A stretch of DNA of 37,139 bases from JBHIDJ01 sp046760105 (lineage in GTDB: Bacteria; Pseudomonadota; Gammaproteobacteria; Acidiferrobacterales; SPGG2), in contig JBHIDJ010000018.1 of the NCBI GenBank assembly GCA_046760105.1, positions 1 to 37,139 of the forward strand, written 5' to 3'. Both the position numbers and the translations under genes were made by a program. This document shows positions 24,804-33,303 of this stretch, piece by piece (the first letter of the stretch is position 1; each line of letters opens with the position of its first letter). The notes under the pieces are model-generated. The model was not told the DNA's origin. It ran no database searches and worked only from the letters and a program-made list of their open reading frames with translations.

Positions 24804-26029
24804 CAGTCGACGGTTACGAAAGCGGCGGTCGGCTAGTGCCAAATCTCATGTACTTTGCACGTGCGCTTCGCGCTGCCGGGCTACCCATCGGACCGGGCAA
24901 AGTGTTGGACGCGATTCGTGCTGTTCGTGCAGTGGGGATTACCAATCGCGGCGATTTCTATTGGACGCTGCATGCGATATTTGTAAACCGCGCCGACCAA
25001 AGGGAACTGTTCGACCAAGCGTTCCACGTATTCTGGCGAAATCCACAGCTGCTGGAACGCATGATGGCGCTTGTCTTACCCACGGTGCATCAACCCGCAG
25101 AAGGGCGCGCTAAGGAGCTGAGTCAACGGCTGGCTGGCGCTTTATATCGAGACGTACAAGCGAGCAGCTCTCGACAACCACCGCAGATTGAGTTCGACGC
25201 GGCGCTCACGTGGTCCGACCAGGAACGCCTCCAGCACAAGGACTTCGAAACCATGTCAGGGGAAGAGCTTGCGCAGGCAAAACTCGCAGTGCAGACGATG
25301 CTTCTCCCTGTCATGCACGTACCCACACGCCGGTTCCGCACGCATCCCCAGGGCGCACGCGTCGACATGCGCAAAACATTGCGCGCAGCGCTTCGTTCCG
25401 GAGCGGGAATAATTCCGTTAATACGCAAACGTCTACGCGATCGACCGCCACCTGTTGTCATACTCTGCGATATCTCTGGGTCTATGACTCACTATTCCCG
25501 CATTCTCCTTCACTTCGCTCACACCCTGACGAATAACCGCGAACGGGTGTCGACGTTCTTGTTTGGTACGCGCTTGAATAATATTACCCGCTATCTGCGT
25601 CAGAAGGACGTGGATATCGCGCTACAAAAGGTTTCTTGCGTCGTCGAAGATTGGAGCGGGGGTACACGTATCGGTCACTGCCTGCACGATTTCAATCGTT
25701 ACTGGTCACGCCGCGTGCTCGCGCAGGGCGCGGTCGTTCTGCTGATCACGGATGGGCTAGACTGCGAGACGGGTAAGGGCTTGGGACGTGAAATGGAGCG
25801 TTTACACAAGTCTTGTCGACGATTGATATGGCTCAATCCACTCCTGCGTTACGACGAGTTTCAGCCGCTCGCACGGGGCATAAAGGCCATACTCCCACAT
25901 GTTGATGACTTTCGTTCGGTCCATAACCTGCAAAGTCTGGCGGATTTGACAAGGGCGCTGAACCGTCCACCTCCACGCCAGGCTGAGGGCGTATCACAAT
26001 GGCTATGCAGGACCCAATCACCGATATGA
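24800..26029 (+). CDS. coxE: CoxE-like VWA domain protein
   Basis: A 409-residue protein with a C-terminal von Willebrand A domain. The MIDAS motif DxSxS appears as D224, S226 and S228 in VVILCDISGSMTHYSRIL. The N-terminal half (PNLMYFARALRAAGLPIGPGKVLDAI) is typical of CoxE. The family works with the MoxR ATPase to mature the molybdenum hydroxylase. It starts by ATGA overlap with coxD. Length is normal, with no sign of truncation. Confidence 0.92.
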   Translation: MTVDGYESGGRLVPNLMYFARALRAAGLPIGPGKVLDAIRAVRAVGITNRGDFYWTLHAIFVNRADQRELFDQAFHVFWRNPQLLERMMALVLPTVHQPAEGRAKELSQRLAGALYRDVQASSSRQPPQIEFDAALTWSDQERLQHKDFETMSGEELAQAKLAVQTMLLPVMHVPTRRFRTHPQGARVDMRKTLRAALRSGAGIIPLIRKRLRDRPPPVVILCDISGSMTHYSRILLHFAHTLTNNRERVSTFLFGTRLNNITRYLRQKDVDIALQKVSCVVEDWSGGTRIGHCLHDFNRYWSRRVLAQGAVVLLITDGLDCETGKGLGREMERLHKSCRRLIWLNPLLRYDEFQPLARGIKAILPHVDDFRSVHNLQSLADLTRALNRPPPRQAEGVSQWLCRTQSPI

Positions 26030-26337
26030 ATGATGTCCTTGAGGCCGCGGCCGCGTGGCGTACTGAAGGTAAAGGCGTGGCGCTTGCAACCGTCGTTTCG
26101 ACATGGGGCTCTTCACCACGCCCTGTAGGTAGCCAGTTAGCGGTCGATGAAAGTGGCGCTTTCGTCGGCTCGGTTTCGGGCGGTTGCGTAGAAGGTGCGG
26201 TGGTGCGCAAGGCCCTCGATATCATCAAAGACGGTGCGCCCTGCGTCTTGGAATTCGGCGTGTCTGACGAGCAGGCCTGGGAGGTAGGTCTTGCCTGTGG
26301 CGGCACTGTGCAGGTCTACGTGGAGCGTGTTGAATGA
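25999..26337 (+). CDS. XdhC/CoxF family N-terminal domain protein
   Basis: A 112-residue protein equal to the N-terminal half of XdhC/CoxF, the molybdenum-cofactor chaperone. It has GSSPRPVGSQLAV (37-49) and SGGCVEG (60-66), conserved in this family, with the Cys implicated in sulfuration. An ATG at 25999 after GAGGG gives a 30-bp overlap with coxE; a second ATG at 26026 would form an ATGA overlap and fits the family start (MNDVLEAAAAW). Both are possible. The C-terminal half is a separate gene, coupled by ATGA. Confidence 0.88.
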   Translation: MAMQDPITDMNDVLEAAAAWRTEGKGVALATVVSTWGSSPRPVGSQLAVDESGAFVGSVSGGCVEGAVVRKALDIIKDGAPCVLEFGVSDEQAWEVGLACGGTVQVYVERVE

Positions 26338-27050
26338 AGCGTGCGATCTTAGACGAGTTGCTTGCCGCTCGCCGTAATAAGAAACCCGTCGCGTTGGTCA
26401 CGATCCTCGCTTCTGGAAACCAAGTCGTCGTTTACCCCGACACAGATCCGGCCACCGGTGTAAAGACGACTAGTGCAGCACGGGACGCATTGCACACGGA
26501 CCGCAGCGGCGTCATCGAGACAGAACACGGTACTGCGTTTATCCACGTTTTCGTTCCACCGCGTCGTATGTTCATCATCGGCGCCGTACATATTGCCCAG
26601 GTGCTCGCGCCGATGGCTGCGCTCGCTGGCTATGAGGTTACAGTGATCGACCCGCGCCGCGCCTTTGCTACGGAGACGCGTTTTCCGTCTGTCAGTGTAA
26701 TAAAGGAATGGCCAGATCGCGCGCTAGAACGGCTGGTGCCCGATAACCGAACCGCGATTGTTGCGCTGACACACGATACCAAACTCGACGAACCCGCGCT
26801 TAAGATGGCACTTCAATCTGATACTTTCTATATCGGTGCGCTCGGGAGTAAGAAGACCCAAGCTGCACGCCGTGAACGTCTTGCTAAAAACGGATTCAGC
26901 GAACAGGCATTGTCGCGCATCCGCGGGCCTGCAGGTTTGGACATAGGAGCAAAAACACCCGGGGAGATCGCGATCTCTATCATGGCCGAGCTGACACAGA
27001 TTCTGCGTCAACAAAACACGGTATCCGAGCACAAGCAAGGTAATGCCTGA
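26334..27050 (+). CDS. XdhC/CoxF family C-terminal (Rossmann) domain protein
   Basis: A 238-residue protein corresponding to the C-terminal half of XdhC. The Rossmann-like segment RMFIIGAVHIAQVLAPMAALAGYEVTVIDPR spans ~78-109, and YIGALGSKKTQAARRERL plus IRGPAGLDIGAKTPGEIAISIMAEL are the family's C-terminal hallmarks. It presumably acts with the preceding half to insert sulfurated cofactor. The clean split with ATGA overlap looks like a native two-gene arrangement rather than a frameshift, since both halves are intact. Confidence 0.9.
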   Translation: MKRAILDELLAARRNKKPVALVTILASGNQVVVYPDTDPATGVKTTSAARDALHTDRSGVIETEHGTAFIHVFVPPRRMFIIGAVHIAQVLAPMAALAGYEVTVIDPRRAFATETRFPSVSVIKEWPDRALERLVPDNRTAIVALTHDTKLDEPALKMALQSDTFYIGALGSKKTQAARRERLAKNGFSEQALSRIRGPAGLDIGAKTPGEIAISIMAELTQILRQQNTVSEHKQGNA

Positions 27051-27672
27051 AAACACGGAAAGCCCTAACGCACCACGGCGCATTGCCGCGCTGATACTGG
27101 CGGCCGGGAGTTCAACCCGTATGGGTGGACAAAACAAGCTGCTGGCGGAGCTGGAGGGTATCCCGGTGGTGGCCTGGGTTGTTAGTGCCGTCTTGTCATC
27201 ACAAGCAAAGCCGGTGATTGTCCTAACCGGCCACGAAGCCGAGCAGATTAGACGCGCGCTCGCAAGCTATGATGTTGAGTTTGTTCATAATTCGCGTTAT
27301 GCGCATGGTATTAGTACGTCGTTACAACGCGGGCTCACCACTTTGCCTGCGGACATCGACGGGGTACTCGTTTGCCTTGGGGACATGCCCGGGATCACGG
27401 TGGCTCATATCGATCGAATCGTGAGTAACTTCAACCCAGCGAAAGGATGCGCGATTTGTGTGCCAACATGCAAAGGCAAAAGAGGCAACCCTGTACTTTG
27501 GGACAAGCGCTTCTTTGCCGAGATGAACGAGCTCAGCGGAGATGTCGGCGCGCGACATCTTATCTCAAAGCACGCGGCGCTCGTCTGTGAGGTGGAAATA
27601 GGCGACGAAGCAATTCTGACTGACGTTGACAAGTCTGAGGACCTCATAAGTCTACGGCACGCGCATAAATAG
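27043..27672 (+). CDS. MobA-like NTP transferase, probable molybdopterin cytidylyltransferase (MocA-like)
   Basis: A 209-residue nucleotidyltransferase with the sugar-nucleotide transferase signature AALILAAGSSTRMGGQNKLL (15-34) and a metal-binding LGDMPG (112-117). Placed after XdhC/CoxF genes, it most likely forms molybdopterin cytosine dinucleotide for the CoxL-type enzyme, as MocA does for xanthine oxidase-family enzymes. It overlaps the preceding gene by 8 bp. CTP versus GTP preference is inferred from context. Confidence 0.87.
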   Translation: MPENTESPNAPRRIAALILAAGSSTRMGGQNKLLAELEGIPVVAWVVSAVLSSQAKPVIVLTGHEAEQIRRALASYDVEFVHNSRYAHGISTSLQRGLTTLPADIDGVLVCLGDMPGITVAHIDRIVSNFNPAKGCAICVPTCKGKRGNPVLWDKRFFAEMNELSGDVGARHLISKHAALVCEVEIGDEAILTDVDKSEDLISLRHAHK

Positions 27673-27712
27673 ATCACAATTGCCCATAGCTAACGAAAAG
27701 GAGAATGCCCGC

Positions 27713-28129
27713 ATGACCAAGGTGAATATGAAGACGCAGATTCCGGTCTCAGTGGAAAAGATGTGGGAACTGATCGGTGGGTTCAATGCGGTACCCGACT
27801 GGCATCCCGCCGTTGAAAAAAGCGAACTCGAAGAAGGAGGCAAGATTCGGCGTCTCAGTCTCGTGGGTGGTGGCAGCATCGTTGAGCGCCTCGAACGCAT
27901 CGACGATAACGAGCACGTCTACCGCTACTCGATTCTGGAAAGCCCCCTTCCCGTCGCAGACTATGTTGCCGAGCTCCGCGTACGCCCGAACGATCAAGGC
28001 GAGGGGTGCACCATCGAATGGTCGAGCGAGTTCAACCCGAAAGACGCCTCCGACGACGATGCAATGCAAGTGATCCAAGGGGTCTATCAGGCGGGTTTTG
28101 ACAACTTAAAGAAGCTCTTTGGCGGTTAG
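27713..28129 (+). CDS. SRPBCC (polyketide cyclase-like) protein
   Basis: A 138-residue START/SRPBCC-fold protein (MTKVNMKTQIPVSVEKMWELIGGFNAVPDWHPAVEKSELE). The true start is ATG 27713 with AAGGAG upstream; the reading frame from the TTG at 27680 has no ribosome site. It belongs to the large polyketide cyclase/dehydrase group that binds hydrophobic ligands. It ends the cox cluster 40 bp after the cytidylyltransferase gene, so it may handle the hydroxylase's substrate or product. No catalytic residues can be assigned. Confidence 0.8.
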   Translation: MTKVNMKTQIPVSVEKMWELIGGFNAVPDWHPAVEKSELEEGGKIRRLSLVGGGSIVERLERIDDNEHVYRYSILESPLPVADYVAELRVRPNDQGEGCTIEWSSEFNPKDASDDDAMQVIQGVYQAGFDNLKKLFGG

Positions 28130-28180
28130 GCGACAGCAGGTGGGAGGGAGCCCCGGTCTTGCTGCCGCCAGCTGTTTCAG

Positions 28181-28261
28181 ATGCCCGACCTGACTATCTG
28201 TAAAATTCGGGCGACGCTCGGCGATATATTCACACTTGAATTGATGCACAATATGCGGTGA
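28181..28261 (+). pseudogene. Decayed C-terminal fragment of a paralog of the downstream lipoprotein gene
   Basis: The frame 28181-28261 encodes MPDLTICKIRATLGDIFTLE and a few more residues, then TGA. It aligns without gaps to MSHVTIREIRQTLGDIFALQ near the end of the lipoprotein at 28422-29030. Just upstream (28157-28180) DNA similarity continues with small gaps. The N-terminal portion, with its lipobox, is missing. This looks like the leftover 3' end of a tandem duplicate. Confidence 0.6.
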
Positions 28262-28421
28262 CGTTAGCGTTGTGGAAAGAGCCGCTGTCGCTTCCCAGGC
28301 ATTTTCGTGCCCAGTATGCTACTCGGAACTTTACCGTATAGGTAGCTACTAAACAGTGTAATCGCTAAGACCACGAGACGGTCTAACTAAGAAATACAGC
28401 TGAGACTGGAGGTACCTAAGC

Positions 28422-29030
28422 ATGATGCGTTTCGCCACCCTTGCTCTTATGATAATCGTTCTCGCGGGTTGTCAAGCGTTCACAAACTTTAATCAGCGGT
28501 TCTATGGGAACGAAGAGTCCCCGTATTTCAGCGTCTCGGTCGACTCCACGCTCGTTCTCAAGCAAGAGTTGACCGTGCCAGCGAAGAATGCCAGTGTCTG
28601 GTTCCAGCGCGGAAGAGCCGTGACGCAATTCTACGAGGTGCACAAGTATAATCCTTACTGCCGATTAACACTGGACACTAAGAGGGACGTTCCACAAACG
28701 ATCCAGCCTGATGAGTTCGTGATTCGCAGGGTCGGTCAGCGAGACGAGTTCACGGTCGATGGTGGATTTATTCAGGTCGCCGAGATTCCCAGGGATGGTG
28801 GATTTGAGGCCTTTCAAGTGAAGGCGACACGGATGGAACTCCGCTCGGAAAGCCAGCCTGACGTTGTCAGACTGACCTGTGCCAGTTGGGGGCTCCCGCA
28901 GGATATGTCGCACGTCACCATCCGCGAGATCCGGCAGACGCTTGGTGACATATTTGCCCTTCAATTGTTCACCCGAAGCGCGGGCGCAACGCCAAGAATT
29001 CGGCGGGAGTCCGAAGGTTCCAGCTACTAG
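28422..29030 (+). CDS. Unknown lipoprotein
   Basis: A 202-residue predicted lipoprotein. MMRFATLALMIIVLAGCQ is a lipobox signal peptide (LAGC, Cys17 as the lipidation site). The mature part (YFSVSVDSTLVLKQELTVPAKNASVWFQRG) is likely a periplasmic beta-rich domain, but I do not recognise the family. A GGAGG lies 9 bp before the ATG. The stop codon is shared tail-to-tail with the LysR gene through a palindromic CTAG at 29027-29030. A decayed partial copy lies upstream. Confidence 0.78.
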   Translation: MMRFATLALMIIVLAGCQAFTNFNQRFYGNEESPYFSVSVDSTLVLKQELTVPAKNASVWFQRGRAVTQFYEVHKYNPYCRLTLDTKRDVPQTIQPDEFVIRRVGQRDEFTVDGGFIQVAEIPRDGGFEAFQVKATRMELRSESQPDVVRLTCASWGLPQDMSHVTIREIRQTLGDIFALQLFTRSAGATPRIRRESEGSSY

Positions 29031-29959
29031 CTCATCTGGTTGCGCTGAGTCGCGGGGACGCCTCTGGCCTCCGCGATTACCCACTCGCGAAACGCGGCTA
29101 TCTTCGGCTGATCGGCCGTAGTCTCGGAGCAGACGACGTAGTAGGCAAAGCCTCCTGGGAAACTGAGGTCGAACGGCTTCACCAACCGGCCCGCAGCCAG
29201 ATCGTCAGCCACCAGCACGCTGCTGGCGAGCGTCACCCCATGCCCTTCAATGGCGGCCCGAATCGCCATGCTTGCCAAGCTGAACTGCGGCCCACGCGTG
29301 GGCTCCACATCGTGCACCCCAGCCGCCAGCAGCCACATGCGCCAACTCGGCCACGTTTCGTTGGTTACGGTGTAATCCACGTGCAAGAGCGTATGCCAAC
29401 GCAAGTCATCAGCGACAACCAACGGATTTGACCCCTCCAGTAACCGCGGGGCGCACACCGGGAACACCTCCTCCGTGAGCAGCTGCTCGACACGCAGACC
29501 AGCGTAACTACCGGCTCCGTAGCGGATGGCGATATCGACATCGTCGCGCGCAAAGTCCACAAGCCGATCGGTCGCATCGACGCGGACATCGATCCCCGAA
29601 TGGGCTTCGCGAAAGCGATCGAGCCGGGAAACCAGCCATTTCGCGCCGAACGAGGGCGCCACACTCACTATCAGCGGGCGGTGTGCGTCGCGCGCCCGTG
29701 AGGCCTCCACCGCGGCCGCCAGGCGATCGAACCCCTCCTGCAGGCCCGGCAAGCACGCCTGGCCCACTTCGGTGAGTAGTAACGCCCTGTTCAGGCGCCG
29801 GAAAAGCTGTACACCGAGGTAGTCCTCCAGCGCCTTCACCTGGTGGCTAATCGCCGCGGGGGTCACGTGCAGCTCGGCGGCCGCCTTGCTGAAGCTCAAG
29901 TGGCGCCCCGCAGCCTCGAACGCGCGCAGGGCATTCAATGGTGGTAAATGGCGAGCCAT
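29027..29959 (-). CDS. LysR-family regulator, GcvA-like
   Basis: A 310-residue LysR-type regulator. The N-terminal winged HTH (LPPLNALRAFEAAGRHLSFSKAAAELHVTPAAISHQVKALEDYLGVQLF) is typical of the GcvA subgroup, followed by a periplasmic-binding-like effector domain (~90-300). It is divergent from the DUF1127 gene across a 125-bp gap, the usual arrangement for a LysR regulator and its target. GcvA in E. coli responds to glycine, which would fit the one-carbon genes in the window, but the target is not shown. Confidence 0.92.
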   Translation of the reverse strand: MARHLPPLNALRAFEAAGRHLSFSKAAAELHVTPAAISHQVKALEDYLGVQLFRRLNRALLLTEVGQACLPGLQEGFDRLAAAVEASRARDAHRPLIVSVAPSFGAKWLVSRLDRFREAHSGIDVRVDATDRLVDFARDDVDIAIRYGAGSYAGLRVEQLLTEEVFPVCAPRLLEGSNPLVVADDLRWHTLLHVDYTVTNETWPSWRMWLLAAGVHDVEPTRGPQFSLASMAIRAAIEGHGVTLASSVLVADDLAAGRLVKPFDLSFPGGFAYYVVCSETTADQPKIAAFREWVIAEARGVPATQRNQMS

Positions 29960-29969
29960 GGATATCGAA

Positions 29970-29982
29970 TTAGATTTTCTAA
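29970..29982. promoter_or_regulatory. T-N11-A palindrome, candidate LysR operator
   Basis: TTAGA-TTT-TCTAA at 29970-29982 is a 5+5 inverted repeat that fits the T-N11-A consensus of LysR sites. It lies 10 bp before the start of the LysR gene and inside the divergent promoter region, where it could mediate autorepression. A weaker pair (ACACG at 30015, CGTGT further right) is also present. Confidence 0.4.
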
Positions 29983-30084
29983 AATGAATTGTACGAATAG
30001 TCGTTTGTCACTGACACGCATTATCTCTATATTCAGACGTGTTAGCGAAATTACTGGGTTCACTAATATAGGAGGAAATCTAAC

Positions 30085-30576
30085 ATGACACACACTCACA
30101 GACAATACCCTTCCGGAACCGCTTATGCGGATCAGCGCTTCGATCGCCGCGTATCCTTCTTGGCCGAAGCCTTCACGGGAATGGCCTGGGATGGCCCGAG
30201 CCTGAGTCACGCGGAAACCGCGCGGTACGTAAAGCAAGGTCACACTCTGCGCTCCGCCGCTTTCCACGCCGCTCTCAGCGCGGCGGCCGGTCGCATCGGC
30301 GATCTAATCCGGTGGCTCCGCAAAAGTGGCCGCACCGTGGCCGACGCAATCGCGCGTGAGCGTGAGCGCCGTGCCACCATCCGCACATTGAGGGCGCTCA
30401 ATGACCATATCCTGCATGACATCGGCTTACACCGTAGCGAGATACCCACGGTGGTCGAGCAGCTATTCGATAAGGCGTCCGCTACACGTGCAACGCACCC
30501 GACCGAAACGGTGGTGACAACGCGAAACGCCGCCGGGGCGGCGGCCAACGATGACGCTTTTCAGTCGGCGGCTTAA
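30085..30576 (+). CDS. DUF1127-domain protein
   Basis: A 163-residue protein with a DUF1127 motif at ~90-122 (ERERRATIRTLRALNDHILHDIGLHRSEI). Members are usually ~45-70 residues; here a ~85-residue N-terminal extension and a ~40-residue tail surround the motif. A strong GGAGGAA precedes the ATG. Small DUF1127 proteins have been linked to RNA turnover and C1/phosphate balance in alphaproteobacteria; the role of this longer form is unknown. It is divergent from a GcvA-like regulator that probably controls it. Confidence 0.82.
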   Translation: MTHTHRQYPSGTAYADQRFDRRVSFLAEAFTGMAWDGPSLSHAETARYVKQGHTLRSAAFHAALSAAAGRIGDLIRWLRKSGRTVADAIARERERRATIRTLRALNDHILHDIGLHRSEIPTVVEQLFDKASATRATHPTETVVTTRNAAGAAANDDAFQSAA

Positions 30577-30820
30577 AACCGACCCACGTCGATCGGACAG
30601 TCAGCGCGACACTATGCTGTGACTGTCCGGTCGGCGGCTGCACCCACACCTTCCAAACCGATTCATACCGCTCGGCGAGAGCGGGCAAGTCAAACCCGTG
30701 CGCATACAACCCAGGGCCAGAGACCGATAGACTAGCCGTGCCCGCTGGCGCCATAATCCACAGACACGCCGGACGGCAACGTTGAATATCCTCGATTAGT
30801 AATCGCAGACTGCAACTGCT

Positions 30821-31201
30821 ATGCCTCTCGCCTGGCTAGATCATGTAAATATCCGCACCGCAAACCTCGAAGCAATGACACGATTCTACAAGGACATCCT
30901 CGGACTTCAGGTCGGGTCCCGTCCACCGTTTGGATTTAACGGTTCGTGGCTTTACTGTGGTGACAGAGCTGCTGTGCACCTAGTCGAAACACCTAAGCCG
31001 TCATCCGGTGGTGAATCGCGAATCGATCACTTCGCTTTTCGCGCTGAAGGGTTGACAGACTTTCTTGCTAATCTGAAGACACATGATGTGTCGTATCGAA
31101 TCACCACCGTGCCGCACCTTGGTCTGCGACAGGTCAACGTCCTTGACCCGGATGGCAACCACATCGAAATCGCCTTCCCGCCAAACGAGAAAGCGGTTTG
31201 A
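30821..31201 (+). CDS. VOC-superfamily protein (glyoxalase/dioxygenase-like)
   Basis: A 126-residue vicinal oxygen chelate protein with two beta-alpha-beta-beta-beta modules. Likely metal ligands H8 (LDHVNI), H70 (RIDHFAF) and E116 (NHIEIAF) are visible. The FYKDILGLQVG and DPDGNHIEI phrases are typical. It sits 42 bp upstream of an aminotransferase gene on the same strand, perhaps co-transcribed. No specific substrate can be assigned. Confidence 0.85.
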   Translation: MPLAWLDHVNIRTANLEAMTRFYKDILGLQVGSRPPFGFNGSWLYCGDRAAVHLVETPKPSSGGESRIDHFAFRAEGLTDFLANLKTHDVSYRITTVPHLGLRQVNVLDPDGNHIEIAFPPNEKAV

Positions 31202-31243
31202 TGCAACATTACTAAAAAAAGCGCATCGAATCGGGCACTACCC

Positions 31244-32473
31244 ATGAAACATACGATTTCGCAGCCGATAAAGGCGGCGCTCGAGTCGAAGCGGCTGTTT
31301 TGGCGTTTCCTAAACCCCGATTCGCCCTACTCGCGCCTCAGGGGTGCACCCGATGTCGCCGATTTTGCCCTCGGCAACCCACAGGAAATGCCTCTTCCGG
31401 GATTCGCCGAGGCACTGCAACGTTGGACTATTCCTCGAAACAAGGACTGGTTTACCTATACCTTGAACAGGCCGGAAGCCCAGGCTGTAGTCGCCGCCTC
31501 TTTGCGTGAGCGAATGGACATGCCGTTCGAAGCCGACGACATCGCGATGACCAACGGTGCGTTCGCTGGCCTCGCCGTTACCATAAGAACCGTGGCGGGA
31601 CCTGGTGATGAGGTGATATTCAACAGTCCACCCTGGTTCAATTACGAGTCCATCATCCTCTCCGCCGGAGCCGTTCCGCGCCGTGTCAAGGTAAATCTCG
31701 AGACGTTTGATCTCGATATCGACGCGATCACAAACGCGATCTCGCCCCGTAGTCGCGCCATTATCGTCAACTCGCCAAACAACCCGACCGGCAAGATCTT
31801 TCCACCTGAGACATTAAAACGGCTGGCGGTTACCCTGACGGACCAAAGCAAAGAGTACGGTAGGCCCATCTATCTGATATCCGATGAATCCTACAACCGG
31901 ATTGTGTTCGATGGCCTTAAATTTCACAGTCCGGTTGGCTTTTATCCGTATTCGTTTCTAATCTATACCTACGGCAAAACCTTGCTCACGCCGGGCGAGC
32001 GTATCGGTTACATTGCACTGCCGCCGACTATGCCAGACAGGGAAAAACTCCACTCTGCAATCACGGTGTCGCAACTCATGACGGGTTGGGCGTTTCCGAA
32101 CGTCGTCCTGCAGTACGCGATGGAAGAATTGGAGAGGCTGTCGATCGATGTCGGCCACCTGGAGCAAAAGCGCGATCGACTGGTCGCGGCGCTACGCAGG
32201 TTCGGATATGAGCTCCATATCCCGGAGGGAACCTTCTATCTGCTCGTACGGTCTCCCTGGGAAGATGACTGGGCGTTCATGGATCTGCTCGCAACCCACA
32301 AGATCCTCGTACTGCCTGCAAGCGTGGTCGAACTACCTGGTTACTTCCGTGTTTCGCTAACCGCCAACGACGAGATGATCGATCGAGCCCTGCCTGGCTT
32401 CGAGGCGGCCATAAGCTATGCCGCCACGAATAGGCCAGAAACTGCGCTGCGACCACACGAATCAAGAAATTAA
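31244..32473 (+). CDS. Class I/II PLP aminotransferase
   Basis: A 409-residue fold-type I aminotransferase. Seen are the NSPNNPTGK segment (176-184), D214 pairing with the PLP nitrogen and Y217 (LISDESYNRI), and the Schiff-base lysine K245 (YTYGKTLLTPGERIGY). The overall layout is of the aspartate aminotransferase superfamily. The partner gene encodes a VOC protein; together they could act on an alpha-keto or amino acid. I cannot name the amino acid. Confidence 0.88.
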   Translation: MKHTISQPIKAALESKRLFWRFLNPDSPYSRLRGAPDVADFALGNPQEMPLPGFAEALQRWTIPRNKDWFTYTLNRPEAQAVVAASLRERMDMPFEADDIAMTNGAFAGLAVTIRTVAGPGDEVIFNSPPWFNYESIILSAGAVPRRVKVNLETFDLDIDAITNAISPRSRAIIVNSPNNPTGKIFPPETLKRLAVTLTDQSKEYGRPIYLISDESYNRIVFDGLKFHSPVGFYPYSFLIYTYGKTLLTPGERIGYIALPPTMPDREKLHSAITVSQLMTGWAFPNVVLQYAMEELERLSIDVGHLEQKRDRLVAALRRFGYELHIPEGTFYLLVRSPWEDDWAFMDLLATHKILVLPASVVELPGYFRVSLTANDEMIDRALPGFEAAISYAATNRPETALRPHESRN

Positions 32474-32585
32474 ATCGAAATCGATATTCGGGGACGAAGC
32501 GCAAACACCTTCGCCTCAAGATCAGGACAACTTTGGTCGCCCAGTGGTCGAGACACTGTTTCACAACGCTGCACATTGAGCTCCC

Positions 32586-33200
32586 ATGTCCGCACAACAG
32601 GCGTACGAGGACGTTCTGGACTACTGGCTTGGCAGCGTCGAACCGGTGCCTGCCGCGCTTAAAGAACGCATGCGACTCTGGTTTAAAGCCGATCCAGGTG
32701 TTGACGCTGAAATTCTGTCGCGCTTTGGCGCGTTGATTGACGAAGCGTCGGCGGGCCAACTCACCGCATGGGAGCGGATGCCCCGGGGCCGGCTTGCGCT
32801 GATCTTATTGTTGGATCAATTCAGACGTAATGTGTATCGCGACAATAAAAAAGCCTTCGCATTGGACAGTGCCGCCCTAGTGTTATGCCATGGCGGGATT
32901 GAGCTAGAGATGGACCGTGACTTATCAATAATAGAACGCGCCTTCTTCTACGTCCCCATGCAGCATGCCGAAGACTTGGCGGTTCAGGAAACCTCGGTGG
33001 AGGCCTTTCGAATACTCACCAACGACAGCCCGGATACTATTCGACCCTATGTTGCTGAGTTCCTTGCATCCGCTAGGACGCACCATGACATAATCACCCG
33101 CTTTGGACGCTTCCCCCATCGTAACGCCATACTCGACAGACAGTGTACTGCGGCTGAGGCTGCGTACCTTTTGAGCGAGCACATCCCATTCAGAAAATAG
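32586..33200 (+). CDS. DUF924 family protein
   Basis: A 204-residue, mostly helical protein of the DUF924 family (YEDVLDYWLG near the N-terminus, LILLLDQFRRNVYRD, FFYVPMQHAEDLAVQE, FPHRNAILDR). The family is common in proteobacteria and has a TPR-like helical fold, but its function is not established. It starts with ATG at 32586 and follows the aminotransferase gene by 112 bp on the same strand. Length is normal. Confidence 0.88.
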   Translation: MSAQQAYEDVLDYWLGSVEPVPAALKERMRLWFKADPGVDAEILSRFGALIDEASAGQLTAWERMPRGRLALILLLDQFRRNVYRDNKKAFALDSAALVLCHGGIELEMDRDLSIIERAFFYVPMQHAEDLAVQETSVEAFRILTNDSPDTIRPYVAEFLASARTHHDIITRFGRFPHRNAILDRQCTAAEAAYLLSEHIPFRK

Positions 33201-33303
33201 GGCCGACCGATGGCCATCCAATTTACTGGGGGTGACTGAACTCTGGTGCACCCAACGCGAGACAGCGCAGAAATAAGACGGGGAAGAACGTGTAATTGCT
33301 ATG

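Noticed and set aside
26029..27050. Split XdhC as a frameshifted single gene
   Set aside because: Both halves have intact domain ends and an ATGA junction, which indicates two genuine coupled genes.
30577..30820. 90-codon minus-strand frame at 30482-30754
   Set aside because: It overlaps the end of the DUF1127 gene, has no family sequence and looks like chance.
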